NCBI GenBank assembly: GCA_030278955.1
Contig: JAOANR010000003.1
Coordinates: 54,966,902-55,030,901 of the forward strand
DNA from: Hygrophila difformis
Taxonomy: Eukaryota; Streptophyta; Magnoliopsida; Lamiales; Acanthaceae
Reading direction: 5' to 3'
DNA: 64,000 nucleotides
The notes beneath the pieces were generated by a model that was given only the letters and a program-made list of their open reading frames with translations, was not told the origin of the DNA and made no database searches. Shown here one piece after another: positions 23,741-35,202 of the stretch. Each line of letters opens with the position of its first letter. The stretch's first letter is position 1. The position numbers and the translations under genes are program-made.

Positions 23741-24425
23741 TTTTTTTTTTTTTGAGGGATAAAAATTTATTCCAAGCCAAATTTCGGAGTACATCGAAGC
23801 ACAAGTAGGAGTATGTAGCTAGGTCATCCCAACGCTACTCAAACCTCTACAACCCCATCCCTCTACCCAAGATAATCAGCAAAACAAATAAGGCACACTC
23901 TAATTTCCAATTACAACCCAAACTTCAGTATAACAAAGCAGCTACCAACAGTCATAGGCAGCAACAATCGCGAATCAGCGAAATGTGCAGCATCGTCAAC
24001 GTTGTCGCGAGCCGCATCTCCAATATCTTGACATGTTTGTTCTGGTGTATCCATCCCGGAAACGCAGCTTCTCAGGACCAGCAGTCACAGTGGAGTGATG
24101 AAAACCAAAGACAAAGCTCATGAAATTACAAGAACATACACAACTCCCCTGCAATGCACTCTAGTCCAAAGTATAGGCAAATAGGTCTGAATTAAAAGAA
24201 GGATAGAAAGAGATAAGAATGGACTATGGAACTGACACCAATAGATCACAAAAAAAGCTGAAGCTCGGGAAAAGGAGACAGATAGGGGATAGGAGACTGG
24301 TTAAATAAGGGACCGGGAAAAGAAGGATAGAAAGAGATAAGAATGGACTATGGAACTGTCACCAATAGATCACAAAAAAAGCTGAAGCTCGCCGGCTCGA
24401 GAACCATCAACAATAGATTTCTTAA
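23741..24425 (-). mobile_element. poly(A) retroposon, probably 5'-truncated LINE
   Basis: A T run at 23739-23753 is the poly(A) tail of a minus-strand insertion. The 18-bp target duplication TACATATGATTTTAGGTT lies at 23723-23740 and 24426-24443. The layout of its 3' region resembles the LINE tail at 18210. It contains an internal direct duplication of ~75 bp (starting AAAAGAAGGATAGAAAGAG at about 24197 and 24317). No coding domain is recognised. Confidence 0.75.
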
Positions 24426-26642
24426 TACATATGATTTTAGGTTAATACATGGATTTAAGTGTAAATTGAATATTATTTGTATAGATAAATAAATTCTTAA
24501 TATGGATTCATTATTCACCACAAATAAATAAAATATCGTATTTGTAAAAATATAGTAATAGTTGAAACGCTAAATTACATTAATTATTCTTTATTTAAGG
24601 GATAATTTATTTATTTCCATTGATCATCTCATCTTTTATGATTATTCTTTGCTCTTTCCATAATCATTTCATTGTCTATAGTCAACATTTCATTTTGTTT
24701 ATCCAATAGAAATCAATTTAGTAAATGTAAATTAATTTAATCAATGTAATCAATATAATCAATGGGAATCAATTACCCCACAATCTTTGCTTTATTTATA
24801 TGGTAATACTTAGTTTCCATTTTTTTATTTAATATTGTGTTTTCAAAATACGGATAAATTTATAAGGATAGATTTAGTTGCAATATAATTAACAATCATT
24901 TCATAGATAAATTATATTCAATATCTTAAATATTTTATTTCCCTCAATCATCCCCATTGTAAAAATTCTGCATCTGCTTTTTCAATCACCACAAATCTCA
25001 TTTGCACAAATAAACTAATTAATACATATTACATACATATTTTATTACCATCATGATTTCTCCATCATGATTTTATTACCATATAACTAATAATACATAT
25101 TTTATTTTTTTAGTTAAATTAGATTTATTCCGTGCTATATTTTTGGCATATTAATTTTCCCATCCACAGATAAATTCCTAATATGGATTCATTATTCACC
25201 ACAAATAAATAAAAATATTATATTTGTAAAAATTATAGTAATAGTTGAAGGGCTAAATTACATTACTTATCTTTTATTTAAGGGATAATTTATTTATTTC
25301 CATTGATCATCTCATCTTTTACGATTCTTCTTTTCTCTTTCCATAACCATTTCATTGTTTATAGTTAATATTTCATTTTTGTTTATCAAATGGAAATCAA
25401 TTTAATCAATATAATCACTATAATAAATGAAAATCAATTACCCCATCATCTTTGATTTATTTATGGTGTAATACTTAGTTTCTATTTTTTATTTGATATT
25501 GTGTTTTCAAAATACGAATAAATTTATAAGGAAAGATTTAGTTGCAATATAAATAATAATCATTTGATAGAAAAATTATATTCAATATCCTAAAGAAAAT
25601 TTTCTTCATTGATCAATTCAAAAATCCATTGGTATTTCTTCCCGATTTTAATAATTTAATACAATAATTATTAATCGTGTTTCCATTTTCTTCCAAAATT
25701 TTCTTCATTGATATTTAGTTTTAATATCCATTGATCATTACATTAATTGTGAATATAATATAACTAATGTTAATGCGAATAATTATTGAAGGAATTATTC
25801 ATAATTTCATTTAATCTTAATCAATCATTGATTTTATTACTTTATATTATATTTTTATACCCTTTTTGGATTATTGACTAAAAAACAGGGCTTCATTTTC
25901 ACTAATAATCGAGAATAGAAATAATTTGACTTTTTGGAATTATTTACTAAAAATTATGTATTTAAAAAAAATACATGTTCTAAATTTTAGTTTCCATTTA
26001 TAATTTAATATTGTGTTTCCAAAATTTTATTCATTGATCAATTCAAAAATCCATTGATTTTTCTTCCCGATTTACTTCCTATTTTAAAAATAATCTTATC
26101 CGATAATTCCTCCATATTAAGTAAAGTAATCACTTGAATTAAATAGAAATAATTTATATGGAAATAATAACTTGATTTCAATATGATTTCAATAGAGAAT
26201 AGAAATAATTTACCTTTTTGGAAAATAATTTCAATAATGTGGAAAATGAGTATATTTTCATTAGTTCAATTAAATAAAAAACTTATCTTACAAAAAATAT
26301 AGATTTTGCTAGGCATTGTGTTTAATTTGTATACACTACTCAGTTGAATGAAACACCAAAGATTGTGAGAAACAAATGGATAAAAATGATATAGAAAAAT
26401 TTCAAACTATCTCTTATTGAATAAAATACAAAAGATTGTGAGAACCTAATGCTACAACAACTAAATTCATCCAATTATTTACACTTGGTTGAACAAATCT
26501 CTCCACAAAAACAATAGCCAAACAAATCTTTCCCCAAAAGATGAAGTGAAATGGGAAGTCGCCGATTATTTGACATGAAAAAAGATGTCGCAACAATTGA
26601 TTTATTCTTGTATGGTTATGAATAATCCTTATCTCTTCATCC

Positions 26643-26868
26643 CTTCAAAATGCTCTTCGTCATTTGAGTTTGTACTCTCGTTTTCCCAATAACTGTCACC
26701 AAAACAACAACAAAAGAGAACAAAAATATTAGCAAAATAGGGAGAAATAAACATGAAAATGCTCTTCATCATTTGAGTTTGTACTCTCATTTTCCCAATA
26801 TCTGCCACCAAAACAACAACAAAAGAGAACAAAAATATTAGCAAAATAGAGAGAAATAAAGATTAATT
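26643..26868. repeat. two-copy tandem duplication (~113 bp)
   Basis: The sequence AAAATGCTCTTCRTCATTTGAG to AGCAAAATAGRGAGAAATAAA occurs twice head to tail with few differences. It lies in the 5' part of the candidate Helitron. Confidence 0.8.
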
Positions 26869-27199
26869 TGAATAATAAAAGCTAGAAAATGGTGAGGAGA
26901 TATTTGTTAAATGGAACATTGAGAGAAATGTTAAATGAAGATGTAAGGATATGATTTTGGGGGGATTCTAATAGACACATATTTATAGGAGAATGAGATA
27001 AATGAAATATAGGGATTGTTGGAGCACGGTCCGGGGCAATTTTGTAATAATCAGCGAGGTGAAGCACGGTCCAGTGGCAGTGCGGTAAATATTTCAGTGT
27101 GTGAGAGAGAGTGTAAAAAAATGGATTTTGTGAGGGGAAAAGGTTTGGGCGGGAAAGTGTGTGTGTGTTAGACTATTTTGTTTTATATTATTATATAGA

Positions 27200-28327
27200 T
27201 ATACTAATTTATAGTAAGCTAAGGAACATTAGAGTAACAAAAGAAATTACGGTAAATGATTTTCCATAATTGCTTAATTAACATTGGTCGCAACCTTAAC
27301 TCTTAAGATATGTACACAATTAGGTCTAACCTATACCTTGTCCATTTAGTGTAAATAAATACTACACATGAATAAGTAAACTAAACTTGGAAAATTAATA
27401 CTACAATAAACGTCCTAAACATCTTAACAAATATCATAAACTGCACTTTTGACAAATGCTTGAACAAAAATTGTTGAAAATTAATACTACAATAAACGTC
27501 CTAAACATAATTAACATACCATATCATCCATAAGAGTTTTATTTTATTGGCTTTTGACAAATGCTTGAACAAAAAATGTTATTCACTTGAATTTTTTCAA
27601 ACTCAAATTAGCAGCAACAATTGAACATATGAAGAAATCGCTTTATAGTAGTAATAGAAATGATTTTTTTTAAAATAAAATTATAAATAAATTCAAAAAA
27701 TGATTTATTTTTTTTTTAATTTTTTGTCTCTGTGTTTATTAATTTTTATTTTCTAATGCTCCCCTCATGCATGAAGCCACGTGTTTTATCGAGAATCATT
27801 AACATATACGAAGTATGTTTTTTATTTATATTTTTTATACATATAAAAATTGAGCATCAATAAAAAAAAGGAGAGAATCTAAAAATATGTAGAGTGTAAG
27901 AAAGGAGAAGAAAATTAACATGTTAATTACTGTTACATGTTTAAATTTAAAATGGTACACATAAAAGTTTAGTACACGAATTATACAAATTGAAATAAAC
28001 CCAATGATATGATCAAATAATGCTAACTTTATAGAACAAAATAAACATCTCTTTTTTGCGGCGCAGCCTTAGAATTAATTATTTAATTCATCCACATAAT
28101 CTACATAATCTTGTTGTTTTTTCTGTTTTTATGGGGCTCTCAGATAACGAGTCAATAATGAGGACATCACAATTCAACTATGAAATATATATGTCCTAAT
28201 AATGTTTTCTTTTCCTTTTTAAATGAAATACAAATCATGGTAATAATATTTCAATAATTAGTGCACATAATATGGCATTGAGTATACATAATATTTAATT
28301 AAATTACACCAATATTATCGCTAAATT
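27200..28327. other. AT-rich intergenic, no gene
   Basis: There is a short internal repeat (AAAATTAATACTACAATAAACGTCC at about 27390 and 27477). No gene, terminal repeat or tRNA-like sequence is recognised. Confidence 0.4.
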
Positions 28328-28628
28328 ATGGTTGGATTCAGGGCTTCTCCGGTTCTATTGGGATTACCTCCAACTTGGTTGCAAAATTGTATGGCATTTG
28401 GCATGGGTTGAAAAGATTGCGAGCTTTGGGGATTTCGGAAGCCACTTGTTTTGCGGACTCTACTGCGTCTCTCATGATCATGCGGCAAGGTGTTGGTGAG
28501 GACCATTGGTTGTTTCCTTTGGTTCAACATATCAAGGATATCTTGGCTCAGCTTCCTACGGTCAAGTGGTTTCATATTCTGCAGGAGGGGATTGCTGTTG
28601 CGGATTCTCTAGCTAAGCGAGGGCTAAT

Positions 28629-28916
28629 TGTAATACCCTGTATAATAGCTTAAATGGAGTGAAATAAGTTACTCATACCAACAAGGTAACTTTCTTTCTT
28701 GGTAGCCATCTATAAGAACTCCAAAGTTAAGCGTGTTTGCCTTGGGGTAATTCTAGGATGGATGCCCTCCTGGGAAGTCTCCCAGGATATGCGTGAGTGG
28801 GGCCAAAGCGCACTGGAAAGAGCTCATGTTGGTTTGTGGGGACAGTCTTCACTTTGGAGCCGGCAACATCTAGAGTAGCACCCATCTTTCCGCTTCGCCG
28901 AAGATGGGGTGTTACA
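28629..28916 (+). mobile_element. Cassandra-type TRIM solo LTR
   Basis: The 288-bp block starts TGTAATACCC, ends GGGGTGTTACA and carries a 5S rRNA-like stretch, which together define the LTR of the Cassandra terminal-repeat retrotransposon in miniature. Only one LTR is present, without internal sequence, as left by LTR-LTR recombination. A clean 5-bp target duplication was not found (CTAAT on the left, GATGC on the right). Confidence 0.8.
28690..28795 (+). promoter_or_regulatory. 5S rRNA-like internal Pol III promoter region within the LTR
   Basis: GAACTCCAAAGTTAAGCGTG and CTAGGATGGATGCCCTCCTG match the 3' half of plant 5S rRNA, including its A-box and C-box control regions (AAGTTAAGCG and GGATGG..CCTGGGAAG). 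The 5' third is diverged and the insert TGTTTGCCTTGGGGTAATT differs, so it is not a functional 5S gene. Confidence 0.75.
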
Positions 28917-29106
28917 GATGCTGAGGAATTTTTTACTTTTTGGGCATATCCTCCGGATGGTACGTGTGAAGCTGTTGCAGCGGACTTGGCCAGCACTTGC
29001 TTTCCTAGATTTGAAGAGTGTGTTTCCTTTCCTCCTTGATGTTGTATTTTTTTTTTTTTTTAGTTTTTTCCTTTGCTGATGCTCTTAGCGTTCTTGTTAA
29101 AAAAAA

Positions 29107-29720
29107 TTTATGTTATTATTTAATGTAACAAATCATATTTTTCTCCCTATTTATAGATGGAAACATGGCAAAAAAAAAAAGAAAAAGAAAAAGGAAGAAG
29201 AAATTAGTGTTGCCTCATATACTTCGTGTACACAGCACAGGACACCCACCGCAAGAGATAGATGTACGTATAAATGAATGGATGTACAGGATGGGCAGCA
29301 ATGATTGATAAAATTATTATTTTAAAGTTTAATTTTTTTTTAATAATTGTCTTGGTACAATTATTCCATTTGTGTGGCAACATAGAAGTAGTAATTATCC
29401 CCAACTTTAATTTAGTTTCCCCCAATGTTTTTTATGTTGTCATTTTTATTGTAATTCTAATTTAAATTTCATTAATTTGTGACACTATTGGAAAAATATC
29501 CTAATATGTGACGTGTTAGTGAAGAGGCACAACCTAACATCATACAGATAAAACACCTAAGTCTGAAGACTCATTTGAATTTTGATATGTGAAGGATTTA
29601 ACCACTTTGCCAAAGTCCAATAGCTATTTTAATTTCGTTTCATTAAATTTTTAAATATTCACTTTACAAATTAATGAATTTAAAATCTTCCATTGAGGCA
29701 TAAAAGCAAGCAATAGATTT
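29107..29720. other. intergenic with a faint SINE-like head
   Basis: No gene is present. On the minus strand at about 29580-29632 the sequence GGACTTTGGCAAAGTGGTTAAATCC resembles the A-box region of the tRNA-derived SINEs in this window, but its boundaries cannot be set. Confidence 0.3.
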
Positions 29721-29886
29721 GGGAATGAGAATTTGGCCCATGTCTCCTGACTTCCAATCTTATGATTGGGAGTTCAATTTTTCATTCACTCTATCCTCAT
29801 TTTTACCCCATGTATAATTTTTGTGGTTTGGGTTTCTTATAACTTTGCCGATACATTAGTGTCAATATTTATAAAAAGAAAAAAAA
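29721..29886 (+). mobile_element. tRNA-derived SINE with 16-bp target duplication
   Basis: The head GGGAATGAGAATTTGGCCCA, a B-box-like GGGAGTTCAATT and the tail TTAGTGTCAATATTTATAAAAAGA(n) form a complete 166-bp SINE. It is flanked by AGCAAGCAATAGATTT (29705-29720) and AGCAAGCAAGAGATTT (29887-29902). The tail is shared with the SINEs at 690-816 and 3250-3395. Confidence 0.7.
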
Positions 29887-29940
29887 AGCAAGCAAGAGAT
29901 TTAAATTAAACATTTAAAATTCATTTAACCCAAATATTTT

Positions 29941-31680
29941 ATGCAGCTTCATTGGTTTCCTCAATCGGTTTGTGAAGCTATTGATAGGAAGATTAGCAGA
30001 TTCCTCTGGAAGGATAGAAGTGGCAAAGGGATCCATCTTGTGAGTTGGGATAGAGTCGCTACCCCGCGTTGGGCAGGAGGTTTGGGGCTTCGTCGTGCGA
30101 GATTGATGAATGTGGCCTAGAGAAAACTTCTATGGGCAACACTTCATTCTCCATCCAAACCTTGGTTTCAACTTATGTTAGGTACTATTGAAAATAAGAA
30201 CTTTCTTCTATCCCCTCCTACCGCTGGGCGTTCTGCCTTGTTAAAATTTTTTAACAAAATTATTATTCCATTGCTCAAGGATGGCTTTTTCTACCGAGTT
30301 GGCAGTGGTGATAATTCGTTGTGGTTTTCGAATCGGTGGAAAGGCAATCAATTAGATCCGAAAATGCCTTTTGTTGCTATGCAAGACATGACTCTTAAAT
30401 TAAAGGATGTGATAAAAAAATGGTGATTGGCATTGGGAGGCCATTTACACTATGATCCTAGGCCCAATTCTGAATGATATTTGTGCTTCTCCTCCCCCCC
30501 TCTTCACGAGAATGCTAAAGATATTTGGCTTTGGAGTGTACACTCACCAGGTAAATATTCTGTTAAATCAGCTTGCACTTATTTGACCAAAGCTGTAGGT
30601 GTTGATTTGAATTGGCAATGGATTTGGAAGACTGAATACCCGGAAAAAAATTGTTTCTTCTTATGGTTGCTTGCCCAAGGTTCTCTCCTTGTAAACGGTC
30701 TTCGTTACTATCGGCGTATGGCCTCCTCCCCGCTATGCACTATCTGCGGACGGAAGAGGAGTCGTGGTACCATTGCATCTTTTATTGTCCCTGGGTGCGT
30801 CAACTCTGGGCAGCTATTCGAAATTTCGAATTAACATTCCAGTGGACTGCCATCTCATACCAAGGCTGATATTGGCGCCTTCTTGAAGGGCATGATCAAC
30901 ATTCATGGTAATATATTTGTCGTGAGTTGTTGGTTTATCTGGCTAGTACAGAACACAAGAATTTTTTTTGGCAAGGTGCGGTCTAGATGGTACATTTCGA
31001 GAGAAATTTATCACATGGCTGGAGACATTGAAAACGCTCAACATAATTCCAAATCTGCGATGCGCCTGATCAGAATGGTGCACTGGAATATGAGAGGCGG
31101 GGTTCAAACTATTCTTTATGTGAATGGTAGCTCCATTGGCAATTTTGGCCGTGCGGGTTTTGGTTTTGTGGTTCGTGATGTGAGTGGCCACTGGCTTGGT
31201 GGGGGTTGTAGCTACCTTGGATATGCTTCCAATACTTTTGCAGAGTTGTCTGCTCTGGCGAAAGGCTTGGCCTTTGTATGGAGGATGGGGGTGCGAAGGG
31301 TTTGTTGTTATTCTGATTCTTTGACTTCTATCGGACTTATTGACAGACACGACAAGTTCCATCCTTGTGCATCTTATTCTTGACATCAAGGAACAACGTT
31401 TCGCCTTTGAAGCTTGTGATATTTTCCATGTGCTGAGAGAAGGAAATCATGTTGCGGACTCCTTGGCCAAACATGGAGCTTCAATCGATGATTTCTACCC
31501 TACATGGTTCCCCCTTGACTTTGTTATGGGGGACTTGGCGGCTGATGAGGCCAACGTGTGGTTCCCCAGGATCTAGTTCTTTATATTTTTCGGCTTGTAT
31601 TTTCTTTTTCTTTGTTTTATTATTTGTTTCCTAGCTTCGTCTTTTCAAATATATATATATATATATATATATCCCTTGCT
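29941..31680 (+). pseudogene. 5'-truncated LINE: RT end, zf-RVT and RNase H-like domains
   Basis: The plus-strand remnant runs from the end of the reverse-transcriptase region (SVCEAIDRKISRFLWKDR, then GGLGLRRARLMN, stop at 30117) through the zf-RVT zinc-binding region. That region (CTICG...WYHCIFYCPW, 30739-30800) is spread over two frames. It continues into the RNase H-like domain (LYVNGSSIG at about 31118, FAELSALAKGLAF at 31238, YSDSLTSIGL at 31312). A frameshift near 31370 separates this from the C-terminus (VLREGNHVADSLAKHG, stop at 31574). The element ends in a (TA)n tract at 31650-31672. It is non-functional, with at least three stops and two frameshifts. Confidence 0.8.
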
Positions 31681-34240
31681 AGATTTTTTCGCCCATTGCG
31701 AACGAGTGTTGAACTAATATGACGTTATAAATGTGAATATAGATTTTTTTTTTGGATTACATAAGATTCAAAGTCTTTTGCTTAAATAGTGGTTGAATAC
31801 ATGCAATAAGAATTTAAAAGAAAAATACAAGAGATAATAAGATGAAGGAAAAAAATTCTAACCTATAACCAGGTGGACATAATATAAAAAAATTTATTTT
31901 TATTATTAGAAAACTAAATATATAGAGATTGCTTTCATATTTAAAATGATGAGAGCAAGTGGAAAATAAATATCCTGTTGGCCTTTAACTATTAGGAAAA
32001 ATTATATTTTGCATTATTAAGGTTCTAAAAAGTATTAGTTTACTCCCTAATATGTTGTACAATTTGAAGTATTATTTATATCTTTTTTTTTAATCTTTTC
32101 ATCATTTAAAACTTATGTTTTATTAAGTAATGTATTTTAAATCTTTATTGTGATTAGTTTTTATGGACTAATCTTTAATTTTATAAAATAAATTCTAATT
32201 ATAATTACGTTTTGATTATCTGTTAATTTTTAAATATTATTTTAGTCCATAATATTATTCAATTTTTCCTTTTCCATATTGATTATGAAAAAAGTTGGTT
32301 GTTAATATTTTTCATTTAATTTAATTTAATTTTTATTTTTTTAATTCATTATTATTTATTACCCTTTAAATTGTACTCCCCCGTCCCAGGTAACATGTAT
32401 TGTTTGACTTTTCGGCACTGTTCATTATTCAGCTTTGACTCAATATATATATTTGGAAAAAAATAGTCGAGTTGGGTCTTGTTAGAATCGTATGATCATG
32501 TAGTTTTATATATATATTTCACATAATTTTTCATTATACATATTTTGAAATATTAACGACTGAAAAAGTGCATTAGATTGTGTGCAGAAGTCAAACAAGA
32601 CAAGTTAAATGGGACAGGGAGAGTAGTACTTATACTTCGATACCAAGTTTTTTTAGAAGGTATGCTTTTTGAGCACATTTTTATAATTATAAACTAATTT
32701 TCTATCTGGATAACTACATTTATTATTTAAGAAATTATGATAAAATAAAAATTAGAAAAATAAAAAATCTGAAAAAATGAAAATAAAATAAAATTCAACT
32801 AAAATAAAAATTCAAATAAAATAAAATAAGAATATAAATATAATTAAAAATGAAATTACTTTATAAAATTAAAGATATTAAAATAAATATAATTTAATTT
32901 ATCATTCATGGTATGTTATTTTATTTTATTAAATAGTATAATCTAATTTTATTAATTAATTATATTTTTTGTATTTAAGATAGAAGTGATTTTTAATTAC
33001 TAAATACACTGTTTTCAACTTGTTGCGCTAATGCGAAACTTTTCAAACGTGAATAGGTGGATGAGATTCTTTTCAAATTCTTAGGAACAAAATGCGATAT
33101 TTTTAGAATTGATGAGGTTGAATTTGATATTTTAAAAGGTAGAATAGTAGAATTTTTAAACTAAATAAAGTTTAGGTGTATTTTTTTCAAAAAAATTAAG
33201 GGCATAAATGACCAAACTTGATAAGTTTAGGGTTATATTTTGGGAATAGTTCAAATAATAATTAATTAGTACTATTTATTTATGTTTAACTCTTTACTTT
33301 ATGCTATTTTTTGTGAAAAATAAAATAGTAAATGATGTTGATTGAATTCACATGTATTGTACCATGTTTGGACATGTAACATGATCACCTCATATTAGAG
33401 TTTTTTGGGTAAAAATATTGCTAAAACCCAAACTATTTATCATTATCATAAATCTTTAAATATTGTTTATGCTAAAATACTTCGAATATTCTTTTATAAT
33501 ATAAATTATTTATATAAAAAATTGTATAACAATTTACTCCAAATTTCATATACATTTTTATTTTATATTGAAATAGATAAGAATTATTGGATAAATATAT
33601 ATTTTTATTTTATATTGAAATAGAAAAAGACTACTGGATTAAGGATAATATATCGAATAATTAAACTATGATGTGTTTTAGTATTTTTTTTCCCTTTCTT
33701 TCTTTTCTTCTTTAAAAAGAACAAAAAATTATATAGAATTTGTTTACAATAATATAAAAAATTTTAGGTGATTAGTCATTTTATATTAATCAATAATTTT
33801 AGTGTCAATTTAATGTTTACAACATATTTTTGATGAAATATTTTTATTTAAAACATGGTTATTATATTTCTTATTTTGATATAGGATTATATATTTTCTA
33901 AATATAGATATTGATGATGTGTCTGATGATATGACATTACTCAGCGATTACTCATCAGCTATCAGTCTGCCTATGTGTTTTAATAGGACCGTTGGTCTAA
34001 AAAATAGCGTATAATGACTGATTAACCCCTTAAAATTAAGAAGGATGAATTAAATTTAATAAGAACAAAAGAGTCTGCAAATGCAAAATAATATTGAGGA
34101 TTTATTATATAGATAGATAGATCAGTTATTAGTTATTATTGAAACGCGGCCTAATTGAAATATACTTTATTAAACATCCGCCGTTAATTAGATTACTGTA
34201 TATGGCGATTTAATGATTCCATTTCATCTCCCTTTCCATT
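31681..34240. other. AT-rich intergenic with one Stowaway element
   Basis: No gene is recognisable. A Helitron-like 5' end on the minus strand (TCTATATAATAAATCCTC, near 34112) may pair with a weak stem plus CTAG at 31679-31682, but the base after CTAG is C rather than T. The pairing is left open. Confidence 0.3.
32376..32623. mobile_element. Stowaway-like MITE
   Basis: The ends CTCCCCCGTCCCAGGTAACATG and CAAGTTAAATGGGACAGGGAGAG are inverted repeats flanked by TA at 32374-32375 and 32624-32625. The 248-bp body (TGTTTGACTTTT...) resembles the element at 12908. Confidence 0.8.
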
Positions 34241-34244
34241 TCTC

Positions 34245-34250
34245 TATAAA
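34245..34250 (+). promoter_or_regulatory. TATA box of the phytosulfokine gene
   Basis: TATAAA lies about 100 bp upstream of the start codon at 34351, in TCTCTATAAATTAG. A transcription start near 34275-34285 would leave a ~70-nt A/C-rich leader. Confidence 0.6.
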
Positions 34251-34350
34251 TTAGCCCTATCTACTTTCAACTTTTACTACATTTTTTTATCTAATCATCA
34301 CAATTCACAACAACAATTATTCTTACATCCTTCTTCTGCAGATCTTCAAC

Positions 34351-34785
34351 ATGTCAAAGCTTTTCAGCCTTTGTGTAATGCTTCTCCTCCTCTTCTCAAT
34401 CGCGCATGCTTCCCGCGTCGATCCTTATACAAAAATATCCTTTGCGGTAAGTATATATTTTAACTTTTTACATTTAGAAGTAAATATGGTAGGCTTGGAT
34501 GAATCCATTTAATCCGACAATCAAAAACAGTAAGAACCTTAATCTTTGTTGGTAATAATGTTGCAAAAGTTTGATTTTGTTTGCTTTTTATTCTTATGTA
34601 TTGATTATTGATTGTTAATTTGTTTTTGAATAAATAAATGATGATACATGCATGTATTATTGTAGGGTAATAGTGAGGGAGCAAATGGAGTTTTGGGAGA
34701 AGAGAATTTGGAAGAGAAGACAATGGATGCTCATCTTGATTATATCTACACACAGAAGAAACCACCAACCACACCCCTTAATTGA
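34351..34785 (+). CDS. PSK: phytosulfokine (PSK) precursor, two exons
   Basis: Exons 34351-34446 and 34666-34785 (donor GCG|GTAAGT, acceptor TTGTAG|GG) encode a 71-residue secreted prepropeptide. Residues 1-20 are a signal peptide with a Leu-rich core and likely cleavage after AHA. The pentapeptide YIYTQ is at residues 58-62 (34741-34755). It is preceded by AHLD, and the Asp next to the first Tyr is the usual context for tyrosine sulfation in the Golgi. The released disulfated peptide is perceived by PSKR receptor kinases at the cell surface. The one-intron layout fits PSK genes. Two points are odd. The precursor is short, and the segment between signal peptide and YIYTQ has no cysteine, whereas typical precursors carry a conserved Cys pair and CLxRR-type motif there. 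The C-terminal tail is KKPPTTPLN. AATAAA signals lie at 34814 and 34953. No lesion is visible, so I infer a functional but divergent PSK gene. Confidence 0.88.
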
Positions 34786-34989
34786 TTGACAACCTCTTTT
34801 GGATTTGGCATGAAATAAATATTTAAATAATAATTATATTAATCATCATATACTATACGACTGCTTATATATATGTAACCATGTGGGATTTCAACACATG
34901 TATTTAGTTCTTGAATAATATGAATGATATATGAAGAGATTATATTGCTCTTAATAAAGGCCTTGCCCATATTTATATACCTTGTTTAT

Positions 34990-34990
<1 letters not shown>

Positions 34991-35031
<41 letters not shown>

Positions 35032-35187
35032 AGGAGCCATTGAAGGCCTGGAAAGGGGTGGTGGGAGCCCATGCCACACAATTACAAAGGGGAAATAAAG
35101 GGAGGGATAGGGGCCGGTGGGAATCGAACTTCCAACCTTCCGTTGGAAGCCAATGGACTTAACCGCTTGGGCTAGGTCCTCATCCCT
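34991..35187 (-). mobile_element. complete tRNA-derived SINE with 40-nt poly(A), very recent
   Basis: On the minus strand it begins GGGATGAGGACCTAGCCC, with an A-box-like TAGCCCAAGCGG and B box GTTCGATTCC. A ~85-bp unrelated body follows, then an uninterrupted run of 40 A (T run at 34991-35030). The target duplication is TTATATACCTTGTTTATG (34973-34990) against TTATATCTTGTTTATG (35187/8-35202). It lies 200 bp past the PSK stop codon, in or just beyond the 3' UTR. Confidence 0.85.
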
Positions 35188-35202
35188 TATATCTTGTTTA
35201 TG

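Larger units (their letters stand above)
20127..27199 (-). mobile_element. candidate Helitron, non-autonomous (7.1 kb)
   Basis: On the minus strand the 3' end reads a GC-rich stem (CGCGCATCGCGCG) then GGGTAATACTAG at 20127, followed by host T. The 5' end starts TCTATATAATAATATAAAAC at 27199 and is preceded by A. TC at 5', stem plus CTAG at 3', and insertion between A and T are Helitron hallmarks. No Rep or helicase frame is recognisable inside. The interior is AT-rich with internal repeats: about 22180-22480 resembles 24925-25165, and about 24480-24720 resembles 25155-25400. It also hosts a nested retroposon (23741-24425). The pairing of these two ends is inferred, so the whole could be more than one Helitron. 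Confidence 0.6.
28328..29106 (+). pseudogene. LINE RNase H-like fragment, split by a solo LTR
   Basis: Plus-strand frames at about 28340-28628 and 28917-29038 encode the end of a plant LINE ORF2. The first half has the RNase H-like motifs LYGIWHGLKRLRALG, FADSTASLMI and VADSLAKRG. The second half has the C-terminal tail WAYPPDGTCEAVAADLAS, a stop and an A run at about 29099-29106. The two halves were one exon-like frame before the LTR at 28629-28916 inserted. The 5' part of the element is missing. Confidence 0.75.

Noticed and set aside
28690..28795. A 5S rRNA gene
   Set aside because: Only the 3' half matches well, and the block sits inside TG...CA LTR ends, as in Cassandra elements.
31679..34118. 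A second complete minus-strand Helitron
   Set aside because: The 5' end looks plausible, but the candidate 3' end has a weak stem and is followed by C instead of T, and the 5' TC position is ambiguous within TATC repeats.
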